A stretch of 64,000 nt of DNA from Bradyrhizobium sp. AZCC 2176 (GCF_036924645.1 NZ_JAZHRX010000001.1:1054001-1118000), one strand, 5' to 3'; positions 44,622 through 52,580 are shown, counted from the first letter of the stretch. Notes: generated by a model not told the origin, from the letters alone. Made by a program: numbers and translations.

Positions 44622-44933
44622 ATGATGAATGCATTCTTGAAAGTTGGCGCCCCTGTTGCAGCAATGTTCGCCATTGTTGCGCTTGGCGCGATGACCGGAA
44701 ATCAGGCAGACGCGAAGGAGTTTTGCCGGCAGGATGTAACCGGCCACATGACTGGCTGCGGATATGACACGATGGAGCAATGCAAGGCGGCATCGGCAGG
44801 CATCGGCGGCGACTGCTTCCGCGATCCGTTCCTGAAGGACAGCCGCGATGCCTTCGCCTATCAACCAAACTCCCCGCGCCCGAAGAAGCGCGCGCGTCCT
44901 CCACGAGGCAGCGAAGCAAACACCAATCCGTAA
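44622..44933 (+). CDS. Exported DUF3551-type small Cys protein
   Basis: A 103-residue protein. A signal-like N-terminus (VAAMFAIVALGAMTGNQADA) is followed by FCRQDVTGHMTGCGYDTMEQ, CKAASAGIGGDC and FRDPF, the Cys pattern of the DUF3551 family, which is abundant in Bradyrhizobium and relatives and has no known function. The tail is basic (RPKKRARPPRGSE). It probably acts outside the cytoplasm with paired disulfides. Confidence 0.72.
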   Translation: MMNAFLKVGAPVAAMFAIVALGAMTGNQADAKEFCRQDVTGHMTGCGYDTMEQCKAASAGIGGDCFRDPFLKDSRDAFAYQPNSPRPKKRARPPRGSEANTNP

Positions 44934-45310
44934 GGGATCGCCGCGGCGGCCGGTCGGCCCGCGAACCCGCCGAACGACAAGGCCTCGCGCGGATCTCCGC
45001 GCGGGGCGGCGATCGCGACGCTGAAGAACAGAAGGGGAGCGTAGGGCGAATTAGCGATAGCGTAATCCGCCGTCCCACTGGAAAAATGGCGGATTACGCC
45101 TTTGGCTAACTACCGCCCTACTGACCTGTTGATACGTTCGGACCCGGCCTTCCGCTCAGCATACAACGCCCTTTCAAGACTGAATTCGCGAGGTCCAATT
45201 GTTGTGCCAGGACCACAGACACGTAGCGCCCGCCGCCGGCGGCACCACCATGCCTTTCTTTCAACAAACAACGGACATCCCCTGCCGACTGCAACGGCAG
45301 GAGACCATCC
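44934..45310. other. Gene-free stretch with one GCGTAATCCGCC repeat
   Basis: 377 bases between the DUF3551-type gene and the next exported protein. Besides the repeat at 45041-45120 I see no coding frame with ribosome-binding site. The right part (45130-45310) presumably carries the promoter for the gene at 45311. Confidence 0.45.
45041..45120. repeat. GCGTAATCCGCC repeat, copy 2 (complete, with inverted arms)
   Basis: GTAGGGCGAATTAGCGATAG leads to GCGTAATCCGCC (45060-45071) and, after 16 bases, its exact inverted copy GGCGGATTACGC (45088-45099), then TTTGGCTAACTACCGCCC. The 12-base perfect arms could form a hairpin in RNA or DNA. Related copies lie at 43733 and 46625. Confidence 0.75.
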
Positions 45311-45874
45311 ATGCCCATCTCGATTCTGCGGCCGCTCGCGAGCGCCCTTTTGCTGGCGCTCATAGTCTCCGCATCCGCGACTGCAGAACCGAAACTTGAA
45401 ATGCATCGTGTCGGCGTTAACGTACACGATGGCTCGGGATGGTATCCGGCTGTTTCGACCAAGGGCTCGTTCTCGATGCTCCTGCCAATTCCCTTCAATG
45501 ATTTCACGACTCGCGACCCGGGCACGGACGAAGTGAGCCATGTCGTCGGTGGCAAGAGTTCTGAGGGAATCAAGTTTACGGCGGTTGAACTGCCGGCAAC
45601 TGCCAAGACGCCTGTCGACCTCGCGGCGATCCCCAAATCGTTCTCATCCAATCCAGCTAACAAAGTGACCGATGTAAGCCGCAATACCACAGATGATGTC
45701 GATAATCTCTTTTTCTCAGTCGCCAGCTCGGCAACGACTGCGCATTTCCGCTACATCAGGATGAAAGGTACGCTCTACATTCTAACGATTGAATGCCCCA
45801 CTGCATATCGCGACGTGGTGGCAGAAAAGAAAGATAGATTCTTCGGATCCTTTAAACTCAAGGGGAAGTCCTGA
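45311..45874 (+). CDS. Exported hypothetical protein, 187 residues
   Basis: The protein starts with a signal peptide (LASALLLALIVSASATAEP). The mature part has VHDGSGWYPAVSTKGSFSML, a strand-rich middle and FRYIRMKGTLYILTIECPTA near the end, suggesting a small beta-fold periplasmic protein. CAGGAG about eleven bases before ATG 45311 supports the start. The lower GC and more even codon use compared with the neighbouring catabolic genes fit an accessory origin. I do not recognise the family. Confidence 0.65.
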   Translation: MPISILRPLASALLLALIVSASATAEPKLEMHRVGVNVHDGSGWYPAVSTKGSFSMLLPIPFNDFTTRDPGTDEVSHVVGGKSSEGIKFTAVELPATAKTPVDLAAIPKSFSSNPANKVTDVSRNTTDDVDNLFFSVASSATTAHFRYIRMKGTLYILTIECPTAYRDVVAEKKDRFFGSFKLKGKS

Positions 45875-46101
45875 TCGAGCAGAAGGGGGATTATCCGATC
45901 GCAATGTCTCCTCTTGGCACAGAGCACTTATCGACTAGACCGCGCGACCGCGACCTTCGTGATCGCTCGCGTTGAGTTCCAGCCGCACATCGGTCGAATG
46001 GACCACGATTTGGACGCGCCCAAGTGGTCTTTCCGGGCGACGCGACGGTGAAACGGCTTGTATGGCGGGCCTGCTGCTTGTGCAACTGCCGTCACGCAGT
46101 C

Positions 46102-46365
46102 TTAGGCCGCCTCGGATGCATGAACCAACGCCCCCAACGATGCCAAGGTAGCCCGAATGTTATCTCTCCGCGACCTGAGACTCCGCGCCAACACCGGGTA
46201 CATTGGGTCAGACAAGTCGCGAACACCCGCGCGCGTCTCTTCGTGCTCGATGTCAACGGTGAGTAGCTCGACCGATCGCAATAGGCCTTCGATCAGTGTC
46301 GCGATTCGAAACCTGTTCACCGCTGCGGTTCCCCGAAGCGTTTCAATTAGAGATGAGTTTGCCAT
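46102..46365 (-). CDS. Hypothetical protein, 87 residues
   Basis: On the reverse strand GGCGGAGG precedes ATG 46365 at good spacing. The frame gives ANSSLIETLRGTAAVNRFRI, then ATLIEGLLRSVELLTVDIEH and SLRSRRDNIRATLASLGALV, a soluble helical protein. I recognise no domain. The strong ribosome-binding site and plausible composition are the main support. Confidence 0.5.
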   Translation of the reverse strand: MANSSLIETLRGTAAVNRFRIATLIEGLLRSVELLTVDIEHEETRAGVRDLSDPMYPVLARSLRSRRDNIRATLASLGALVHASEAA

Positions 46366-46795
46366 TGATAGCCTCCGCCGGTCAGTTTCGGGACGCGCTC
46401 ACGCACATTCCTGCGTAGAGCAAGCGGGGTGCCAAGTAGGCGACGAGAACCCCCCGTAGTTCTCCGGCCCGGACATCGTTCCAGTTCAACCACTGTTGCT
46501 GTGAGCACGGCAGCGGCGGCGGCTTTAAGCCGAGGAACGCGAAACCGCATGGAGATTGCGGTCGATCAGGATCCCATACGCGAAAAGAAGACTCATTCGC
46601 TCGCGGTGCTCGCAAATCAGGGACCGTAGGGCGAATAGCGTAATCCGCCGTCCGACTGGCAAAATGGCGGATTACGCCTTCCGCCTTCGCTCTTCGAGCT
46701 ACGGCGGACAAGTTGGCTAACTAATCCGCCCAAGGACCAAGTTTCTACGAACGACGAAGCCCTGCTACCGTTAGGAGTGGGCCGGAGAGTATATC
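46366..46795. other. Gene-free stretch with one GCGTAATCCGCC repeat
   Basis: 430 bases without a supportable gene. They contain the repeat copy at 46625-46734 and, at its right end, the region that should drive the gene at 46796. Confidence 0.45.
46625..46734. repeat. GCGTAATCCGCC repeat, copy 3 (complete, with inverted arms)
   Basis: GTAGGGCGAATAGCGTAATC is followed by the inverted arm pair GCGTAATCCGCC (46638-46649) and GGCGGATTACGC (46666-46677), again 16 bases apart. It then continues CTTCCGCCTTCGCTCTTCGA to GTTGGCTAACTAATCCGCC, the same ending type as copy 2 but with an extra 30 bases. Confidence 0.75.
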
Positions 46796-47503
46796 GTGAA
46801 TCCCAACCCGTTCTTGAGTGACACAATACGCTTCGGCTCGCTGTGGGCGATTGGCATCGCCACGCTCGGCCTGTCTGCGGTTCGACGCCAGCAACACGTA
46901 CTGCCGCCATCGGGCCAGGCCGCCGCCGTGCATCTGACCCTGGTGGCCCGGCTCCCTCAACAGGCCACCTCCGGCATCGACGAAATCTTGTCAGACCTCA
47001 AGCGGCGTGGCCCTTCGCACCACTACTACCCCGCCGACACCGTTCACGTGACGATCCGAAATTTCGACAGCATGAAGGGCGTCGATCGCTCGCAGTTGAT
47101 CGCCCAACTCCGCCATTGCATCGGCTCGCTCCGCCCCTTTAGCTTGACGGCACGAGGACTCGGCGTTTCCCCCAATTCAGTTTTTGTGCAGCTATTTCCC
47201 GAAGACTGCTCACTGTCGGACCTCAGACGCAAGCTCTCGCTGTCGACCCAAGACATTCCTCGCACGCGAAAACGCGCAGGGGACTCGAACCCGTTGCGCG
47301 ATCTCCTGTTTCGCAGGCTCGCTTTCGCGAACCTGATCCGCTTTTCGGGCCCGGTATCCCTTCTCTTCATCCGCGAAATCGCGCGCCATCGCACGACCGA
47401 CTTCGGCAGCTTCGGCGTAGAAGAACTCGAGCTTGTGCAAACGGACAGGCTGTTCTCTGCAGGCGGGACGACGACGATCGATCGGATGCCGTTGAGGCGG
47501 TAG
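46796..47503 (+). CDS. 2H-phosphoesterase-like (2'-5' RNA ligase fold) protein, degenerate second motif
   Basis: A 235-residue protein with GTG start and GGAGAG ahead. An N-terminal hydrophobic stretch (IRFGSLWAIGIATLGLSAV) could anchor it. The core reads AAVHLTLVARLP, then HHYYPADTVHVTIRNFDSM with the HxT motif expected for 2H phosphoesterases, and ends GVEELELVQTDRLFS, also typical of the fold. Where the second HxT/S motif should be, the sequence reads FANLIRFSGPVS, without His. Without two His motifs, catalysis is doubtful. The family call is tentative. Confidence 0.45.
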   Translation: MNPNPFLSDTIRFGSLWAIGIATLGLSAVRRQQHVLPPSGQAAAVHLTLVARLPQQATSGIDEILSDLKRRGPSHHYYPADTVHVTIRNFDSMKGVDRSQLIAQLRHCIGSLRPFSLTARGLGVSPNSVFVQLFPEDCSLSDLRRKLSLSTQDIPRTRKRAGDSNPLRDLLFRRLAFANLIRFSGPVSLLFIREIARHRTTDFGSFGVEELELVQTDRLFSAGGTTTIDRMPLRR

Positions 47504-47749
47504 TCCGATGGTCCGCGTTGGCAGCATCTGAGAAGGTTCACACCAATCCAAGTCACAACACCCGCGTCCTCGAGCATCCAGCCGAAATAGCTGCCGTCCT
47601 TGAGGCGCGGTGAAGGCCACTGCTCGAAGGCCGCGGTCATCGGCCGCAAGGCTTCTCGCGTGACTGGCCGCGGGGTACGACGCTGCATGTAGCGCGAGAT
47701 TCCGGGTTCGGCGCTTCGCGCCCTGGAATGACGATCCAGATAGCCCCCG

Positions 47750-47765
47750 TTAACCCTTTGCTAAC
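47750..47765 (+). promoter_or_regulatory. Candidate CtrA box upstream of flhA
   Basis: TTAA-CCCTTTG-CTAA followed by C: seven of eight half-site bases of the CtrA consensus TTAA-N7-TTAA(C), including the trailing C. It lies 68 bases before the GTG start. In Caulobacter CtrA directly activates early flagellar genes, so the location fits, but this is a sequence match only. Confidence 0.5.
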
Positions 47766-47769
47766 CATA

Positions 47770-47792
47770 CACCCGGCAAGAATTGCCGGGTG
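47770..47792. promoter_or_regulatory. Perfect inverted repeat in the flhA leader region
   Basis: CACCCGGCAA and TTGCCGGGTG, ten-base perfect arms around GAA. It sits just downstream of the CtrA-like box and 40 bases before the first flhA start codon, so it could be an operator or a hairpin in the 5' leader. No T-run follows, so it is not a standard terminator. Confidence 0.5.
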
Positions 47793-47832
47793 AAGTCGAG
47801 TGTCGTCGGCCGCGTAAAACGGGAGGAACCCC

Positions 47833-50067
47833 GTGGACGCCAGTGCGGTGCCTCACTTTCGGACCGGCGGCCCTTCGGCCGCCGCGCAGACGTTTGGCGC
47901 CCGGCGCCATACGCGGGGGGAAGCGGCTACCATGGTCGATGTCACGGCGGGTCAGGGCGGCGCAGGCGAAGGCGGCAAGTTTCCGAGTCTCAGCGAAATC
48001 GGCGAGGTCCTGAAGCGCGGCGATCTGGCGCTGGCGTTCGGCGTCCTCGTCATCCTGGTGGTGCTGATCCTGCCGCTGCCCTCGCTGGTGCTGGATCTGT
48101 TTCTGGCGATCTCGATCACGGTGTCGATCCTGATCCTGATGACGTCGCTGTTCATCCAGGCGCCGCTGGAATTCTCGGCGTTTCCGACCGTGCTGCTGAT
48201 CTCGACCATGCTGCGGCTGTCGCTGAACATGGCCTCGACCCGACTGATCCTGTCGCATGGCCATGAGGGCACGGCGGCGGCCGGCCACGTCATCGAGGCC
48301 TTCGGCAATTTCGTGATGAGCGGTAATTTCGTCATCGGAATTATCGTGTTCGCGATTCTCGTCATCGTGAACTTCGTCGTCATCACCAAGGGTTCGGGCC
48401 GCATCGCCGAAGTCGCCGCGCGCTTCCAGTTGGACTCGATGCCCGGCAAGCAGATGGCGATCGACGCCGACCTCTCCGCCGGCCTGATCGACGAAGCCAC
48501 CGCCAAGTCCCGCCGCAAGGCGCTGGAAGACGAAAGCGGCTTCTTCGGCGCCATGGACGGCGCCTCGAAATTCGTCCGCGGCGACGCCATCGCAGGGCTC
48601 CTCATCGTCTTCATCAACGTCGTCGGCGGCATCATCATCGGCGTCGCGCAGCAGGGCATGAGCTTTGGCGACGCCGCCCGCACCTATACCGTGCTGACCG
48701 TCGGCGACGGTCTCGTCACGCAGGTGCCGGCGCTGATCGTCTCGACCGCGGCGGGCCTCCTGGTGTCGAAGGCCGGCATCACCGGCGCGGCCGACAAGGC
48801 GCTGATGAAGCAGCTTTCGGGTTATCCGCAGGCGCTCGGCATGTCGGCCGGCGTCATGCTGGTGCTGGCGCTGCTGCCGGGCATTCCGATGCTTCCGTTC
48901 CTGGCGCTCGGCGGCGGCGCCGCAGCACTGGCCTGGAAGGCCCGCAACCACAACCGCGTCACCAGGGCGGCGGAAGCTGCCGCAGCCGCCGCGCCCGAAC
49001 TCGCGGCGGCGGCCGCCAGCGCCGCAGCGGAAGAGCCGATCGCCACGGCGCTCAAGATCGACGACCTCAAGATCGAACTCGGCTACGCGCTGTTGCCGCT
49101 GGTCAACGGCCCCGACGGCACCGACCGCCTCACCGAGCAGATCAAGGCGCTGCGCCGCTCACTGGCGATCGAAATGGGCTTTGTGATGCCGGCGGTGCGC
49201 ATCCTCGACAACGTCCAGCTCGAGGCCAACACCTATGTCATCAAGATCAAGGAAGTGGACGCCGGCACCGGCAAGATCTGGCCGAACCAGTTCATGGTCA
49301 TGGACCCCGCCGGCAACCAGGTCGGCGTGCCCGGCATCCATACCATCGAGCCGACGTTTGGATTGCCCGCAACCTGGGTCGACGCCGCGCTGAAGGAAGA
49401 GGCGTCGCTGAAGGGCTATACGGTGGTCGATGCCGCCACCGTGCTGTCGACGCATCTGACCGAGCTGCTCAAGAACAACATGAGCGATTTGCTGTCCTAT
49501 GGCGAGGTGCAGAAGCTCTTGAAGGACCTGCCGAAGGAACAGGGCGAGCTGGTCAAGGACATCGTGCCGAGCCAGGTCACGGTCTCGGGCATCCAGCGCG
49601 TGCTGCAATTGCTGCTCGCCGAGCGGATCTCGATCCGCGACCTCTCGACCATCCTCGAAGGCATCGCCGACGCGCTCGCCTTCTCGCGCAACCCCGCCAC
49701 CATGGTCGAGCACGTCCGCGCCCGGCTGGCGCGGCAGATCTGCGCGCAGAACACCACCTACAACGGCTATTTGCCGCTGATCGCGCTGTCGGCGCGCTGG
49801 GAGCAGGCGTTTGCGGAATCGATCGTGGGCCAGGGCGAGGACCGCAGCCTCGCCATGCAGCCCTCGAAACTGTCGGAGTTCATGACCGCGACCCGCAACG
49901 CCTTCGAGCAGGCCGCCCGCGAAGGCGAGGCGCCGGTGCTGGTGACGTCGGCGGCGATCCGGCCGTTCGTGCGCTCGCTGGTCGAGCGCTTCCGCTCGCA
50001 GACCACCGTGTTGTCGCAGGCCGAAATCCACCCGCGTGCGCGGCTGAAAACGGTGGGCAGCGTCTAG
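47833..50067 (+). CDS. flhA: Flagellar export apparatus protein FlhA
   Basis: Up to 744 residues. The GTG at 47833 has GGGAGGA six bases upstream; an in-frame ATG at 47932 would give a 711-residue protein closer to usual FlhA length but with a weaker site. From there the layout is classic: membrane helices (LALAFGVLVILVVLILPLP, LFLAISITVSILILMTSLF), FSAFPTVLLISTMLRLSLNM, the cytoplasmic loop with GFFGAMDGASKFVRGDAIAG, then the large cytosolic domain with LAFSRNPATMVEHVRARLAR. FlhA forms the nonameric ring of the flagellar type III export gate. A CtrA-like box and an inverted repeat lie just upstream. Confidence 0.95.
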   Translation: MDASAVPHFRTGGPSAAAQTFGARRHTRGEAATMVDVTAGQGGAGEGGKFPSLSEIGEVLKRGDLALAFGVLVILVVLILPLPSLVLDLFLAISITVSILILMTSLFIQAPLEFSAFPTVLLISTMLRLSLNMASTRLILSHGHEGTAAAGHVIEAFGNFVMSGNFVIGIIVFAILVIVNFVVITKGSGRIAEVAARFQLDSMPGKQMAIDADLSAGLIDEATAKSRRKALEDESGFFGAMDGASKFVRGDAIAGLLIVFINVVGGIIIGVAQQGMSFGDAARTYTVLTVGDGLVTQVPALIVSTAAGLLVSKAGITGAADKALMKQLSGYPQALGMSAGVMLVLALLPGIPMLPFLALGGGAAALAWKARNHNRVTRAAEAAAAAAPELAAAAASAAAEEPIATALKIDDLKIELGYALLPLVNGPDGTDRLTEQIKALRRSLAIEMGFVMPAVRILDNVQLEANTYVIKIKEVDAGTGKIWPNQFMVMDPAGNQVGVPGIHTIEPTFGLPATWVDAALKEEASLKGYTVVDAATVLSTHLTELLKNNMSDLLSYGEVQKLLKDLPKEQGELVKDIVPSQVTVSGIQRVLQLLLAERISIRDLSTILEGIADALAFSRNPATMVEHVRARLARQICAQNTTYNGYLPLIALSARWEQAFAESIVGQGEDRSLAMQPSKLSEFMTATRNAFEQAAREGEAPVLVTSAAIRPFVRSLVERFRSQTTVLSQAEIHPRARLKTVGSV

Positions 50068-50397
50068 GCGGACACAAGGGTGCCCGGCGCAAATCGGCGG
50101 CGAAAAAGGCGAAGCTTTTTCGTCACATGCAAACGATTTGTCGAAAACGGCCGATCCGGGACCATTCGGCGTCGGGAAGCATAAAATCCATTTAAGCTAT
50201 TATAGAAGTTGAATATTTATTCATTTCTGGCGATCGGCACGGCCATTCCAGTCGCGGCCGTTCAAGTCTTTTCACCGGCTTGTGATCGCCACTTGGGAAC
50301 TATTCCCTGGATTCCTACGTTTCGTCACGCGAGACGTTGAACCGGCCTGTGAACGGCATCGACGAATTTGCAGGACGGAAGGCGGCAGGAGACTTCC
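50068..50397. other. Intergenic region after flhA with a hairpin
   Basis: 330 bases. A hairpin at 50101-50122 (CGAAAAAG, loop GCGAAG, CTTTTTCG) may end flhA transcription, though it lacks a following T-run. An AT-rich segment at about 50190-50230 (ATTATAGAAGTTGAATATTT) is the best place for the promoter of the small gene at 50398. No other gene is seen. Confidence 0.45.
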
Positions 50398-50604
50398 ATG
50401 AACCATTCGATCTACAGCGCAGATCGCACGACCCATCTCAAGATCGTGGTCGTGGCTTTGGTTGCGGGAATCGTGGTCGCCGGTTTCAGCATCTCCGCGC
50501 GCGATACCTCGGATGAAGGCCTGACTCAGACCGCGAGTACGCGCGTGATGAAGGCCGGTAAGCCGGTTGTGATCACCAGTTCAGGCAACTCTATCGTACG
50601 CTAG
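50398..50604 (+). CDS. Small single-pass membrane protein, 68 residues
   Basis: AGGAGAC precedes ATG 50398. The protein has an N-terminal polar segment, one membrane helix (IVVVALVAGIVVAGFSI) and a polar tail with STRVMKAGKPVVITSSG. Proteins with this layout are frequent in Bradyrhizobium, as far as I recall; no function is known. The stop lies in the first of two copies of TCGTACGCTA (50594-50603 and 50608-50617). A perfect terminator follows at 50709-50742. Confidence 0.6.
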   Translation: MNHSIYSADRTTHLKIVVVALVAGIVVAGFSISARDTSDEGLTQTASTRVMKAGKPVVITSSGNSIVR

Positions 50605-50708
50605 GAGTCGTACGCTAAAGGAGAATTCACGAATTCACGCGGCTCTTTACAGCCCCCCAAAGTCGCCACGTGGATATATAAGACCCCAACTACCCCCAAG
50701 TTGACTAC

Positions 50709-50742
50709 GAAAACGCCCGCTCCCCACGGGCGTTTTCTTTTT
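50709..50742 (+). terminator. Rho-independent terminator
   Basis: Perfect 11-base arms GAAAACGCCCG and CGGGCGTTTTC around CTCCCCA, followed by TTTTT. It would end transcription from the small membrane-protein gene. Confidence 0.85.
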
Positions 50743-50800
50743 GTCGGCGCGCGCGGATTCTCCTACCCCACCAAACCTCATCCTGACACACCCACAGACG

Positions 50801-50903
50801 TCATCCTGAGGAGCGGGCAAAGCCTGCGTCTCGAAGGATGGCGTCGGGAAAGATCGGTGACCTCATGGTTCGAGACGGCGCTTCGCGCCTCCTCACCATG
50901 ATG
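50801..50903. repeat. Interspersed repeat (CATCCTGAGGAGC type)
   Basis: TCATCCTGAGGAGCGGGCAA continues through CGTCTCGAAGGATGG and, after a middle part, CCTCATGGTTCGAGACGGCG to GCCTCCTCACCATGA. The two halves are inverted relatives (CTGAGGAG...CGTCTCGAAGGATG against CATGGTTCGAGACG...CTCCTCACCATGA). From general knowledge, elements of this type are scattered through Bradyrhizobium and relatives. Confidence 0.6.
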
Positions 50904-50915
50904 TGGAAGCAGGCA

Positions 50916-51839
50916 CTAGCGTGTAGCGGGCACCGTCTCGATCAGCTTGCCGGCATAGATCGGCGCCGAGGTCGGCCTGCCGGTCGGCGATCCGCCGGCC
51001 GGCTCGACGGTGACCGCATAGGTCGCGGCATTGATCGTGCCGGCGTCGTAGTCGGCGAGCGCCGGACGCGCGGTAAAATCGCTGCCGCCGATCACGCCGA
51101 GCGAACGCGGCTGCGGCAGCTTGTCGGAGATCAGCCAAAGCTCAAAGCTCTTGCCGGGCTCGGCATCGGCCCCGACCTTGCGGACCGTGAAATTCTTGGT
51201 CGCGGCATCGACCGTCAGGATGAACGCGGGCGCACCGCCGTCACGCTGCAATAGCGCGACGTATTGGGCCGAGGGCACAGGCGATGGCGCCGGCGTCTTG
51301 ACCTCGACCGTCTGGATGCGCGGCTTCGGCCGCAGCGCCTCCGGCAGCAGTTCCGGCCGATACACCTGCACGGCCAGCATCGCGACCAGCGCTGCAGCCA
51401 GTGCTGTGGCAATCGACGCGACGCTGCGCAAGCGCCGGACCCGGCCCGTCAACTGAATGACGTTCGAATTATCTACGGCAGTCGGCGGCACGGCAGCCGG
51501 CGGCGCTTCGACGGCCGCTGGCGCTTCGGTCACCACGGGCTCGGCCACGGGTTCAGTCGGCGGCGGAGCCGGCGGCGCGGCCCCGGGCAGCACCAGGGGC
51601 GCCTGCTGCTCGGCGGAGTGTCCGATCGCGGCCTTGATGTTCTCCCACACGATCGGCCGCGGCTCGATGGAGCCGACCATCTGGTTCAGCACGCCGAGCC
51701 GGTGCTCCCAGGCGTGGACGATCGCAGTGAATTCGGTGTCGACGGCCATCATGGTCTCGACCTGCGCGCGTTCGTCGGCATCGAGGGTGCCGAGCGCATA
51801 TTCCGCGGCGAGCGCGATATGGTCTTCACTGTAAGCCAT
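50916..51839 (-). CDS. Anti-sigma factor (RskA-type), membrane-anchored
   Basis: A 307-residue protein. The N-terminal part (DHIALAAEYALGTLDADERA) is the sigma-binding helical region without the zinc-binding HxxxCxxC motif. A Pro/Ala/Val-rich linker (about 85-125) leads to one membrane helix (SVASIATALAAALVAMLAVQ) and a periplasmic RskA-like domain with ALLQRDGGAPAFILTVDAAT and SFELWLISDKLPQPRSLG. It lies 17 bases after the ECF sigma gene on the same strand, the usual order for a sigma/anti-sigma pair. It should hold the sigma factor inactive until an envelope signal triggers release. Confidence 0.87.
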   Translation of the reverse strand: MAYSEDHIALAAEYALGTLDADERAQVETMMAVDTEFTAIVHAWEHRLGVLNQMVGSIEPRPIVWENIKAAIGHSAEQQAPLVLPGAAPPAPPPTEPVAEPVVTEAPAAVEAPPAAVPPTAVDNSNVIQLTGRVRRLRSVASIATALAAALVAMLAVQVYRPELLPEALRPKPRIQTVEVKTPAPSPVPSAQYVALLQRDGGAPAFILTVDAATKNFTVRKVGADAEPGKSFELWLISDKLPQPRSLGVIGGSDFTARPALADYDAGTINAATYAVTVEPAGGSPTGRPTSAPIYAGKLIETVPATR

Positions 51840-51856
51840 CGTTCAAGATCCGGGCC

Positions 51857-52402
51857 TCACAGCCCGAGACACTCCCTTATTTCCATCATGCTGCGGCGCA
51901 GCCATGTCTTCACCGTATTCACCGGCGTCTCGAACTTGGCGGCAAGCTGTTCCCGGCTCCAGCCATTGTAATAGGCGAGCAGCACGAGCTTCTGCCGATC
52001 CGGCTCCAGACGGCCGACGCATTCCAGCAAACGCTTCAACTCTTCCGTCATCTCGCGCCGCGCCAGCGGATCGGGCGAATCGGCCGCCACTTCCATCGCG
52101 GCAGGCTCCTCCTCGATCGAGCTTTCGCCCCTCTTGCGCACCACGTCGATCGCCCGGTTGCGCGCGATCGAGGCCATCCATGTAATCGGCGAAGCGAGCG
52201 CCGGGTTGAATTTTCCGGCGCTATTCCAGATCTTGACGTAAGCCTCCTGAATGACCTCCTCCGCGAGGTCCTGACGGCGCAAGATACGGAGCACGACTCC
52301 GAAGAGTTTCGCGCGCGTGGCGGCGTAAAGGCGCTCAAAAGCAGCCTCATCCCCCTTCGCCACCGCGGCAATCAGCCATACCAGCTCCGCTGGCGTCAGC
52401 AT
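51857..52402 (-). CDS. ECF RNA polymerase sigma factor
   Basis: A 181-residue sigma factor. Region 2 reads FERLYAATRAKLFGVVLRIL, then DLAEEVIQEAYVKIWNSAGK and SPITWMASIARNRAIDVVRK; region 4 reads RQKLVLLAYYNGWSREQLAA then TPVNTVKTWLRRSMMEIREC. It resembles SigK-type ECF factors paired with RskA-like anti-sigmas. It directs RNA polymerase to stress-type promoters; the regulon is not visible here. It is first in the sigma/anti-sigma operon. Confidence 0.9.
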   Translation of the reverse strand: MLTPAELVWLIAAVAKGDEAAFERLYAATRAKLFGVVLRILRRQDLAEEVIQEAYVKIWNSAGKFNPALASPITWMASIARNRAIDVVRKRGESSIEEEPAAMEVAADSPDPLARREMTEELKRLLECVGRLEPDRQKLVLLAYYNGWSREQLAAKFETPVNTVKTWLRRSMMEIRECLGL

Positions 52403-52526
52403 TCAGCGTCCCCCAAAATCCCAATCCTTCATCGCGTCCTACGCCGGAGCCGACGAGAAGTTTCGTAGCATACCCTGCGTCAAAGGAGGCACCAAGTCGC
52501 CCGATTCTGCCCCGACCGGCAAAGAA

Positions 52527-52552
52527 AAACCCGGGCCGTGAGGCCCGGGTTT
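52527..52552 (-). terminator. Rho-independent terminator after fliI-fliJ
   Basis: Perfect 11-base arms (AAACCCGGGCC and GGCCCGGGTTT) around GTGA; read on the reverse strand the hairpin is followed by TTCTTT. It ends the reverse-strand fliI-fliJ transcript 29 bases after the fliJ stop and separates it from the sigma-factor operon. Confidence 0.82.
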
Positions 52553-52580
52553 CGATCTTCAACCGACGAATGGGAACGCG

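Larger units (their letters stand above)
47504..47832. pseudogene. Intergenic region with GNAT-like coding remnant and repeat piece
   Basis: On the reverse strand at 47540-47688 a frame reads LRPMTAAFEQWPSPRLKDGS then YFGWMLEDAGVVTWIGV, resembling the first strands of a GNAT acetyltransferase. It has no acetyl-CoA loop and runs into the neighbouring gene, so it looks like a fragment. At 47702-47735 lies TTCCGGGTTCGGCGCTTCGC followed by GCCCTGGAATGACG, a common interspersed-repeat piece in this group. The right end carries the flhA promoter region. Confidence 0.35.
50605..50915. other. Gene-free stretch with terminator and repeat
   Basis: 311 bases containing short tandem duplications just after the small gene (TCGTACGCTA twice, GAATTCAC twice), the terminator at 50709-50742 and the dispersed repeat at 50801-50903. 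No gene is supported. Confidence 0.5.

Noticed and set aside
47761..48951. Reverse-strand frame opposite flhA
   Set aside because: Gln/Arg/Asp-rich antisense translation of FlhA membrane helices.
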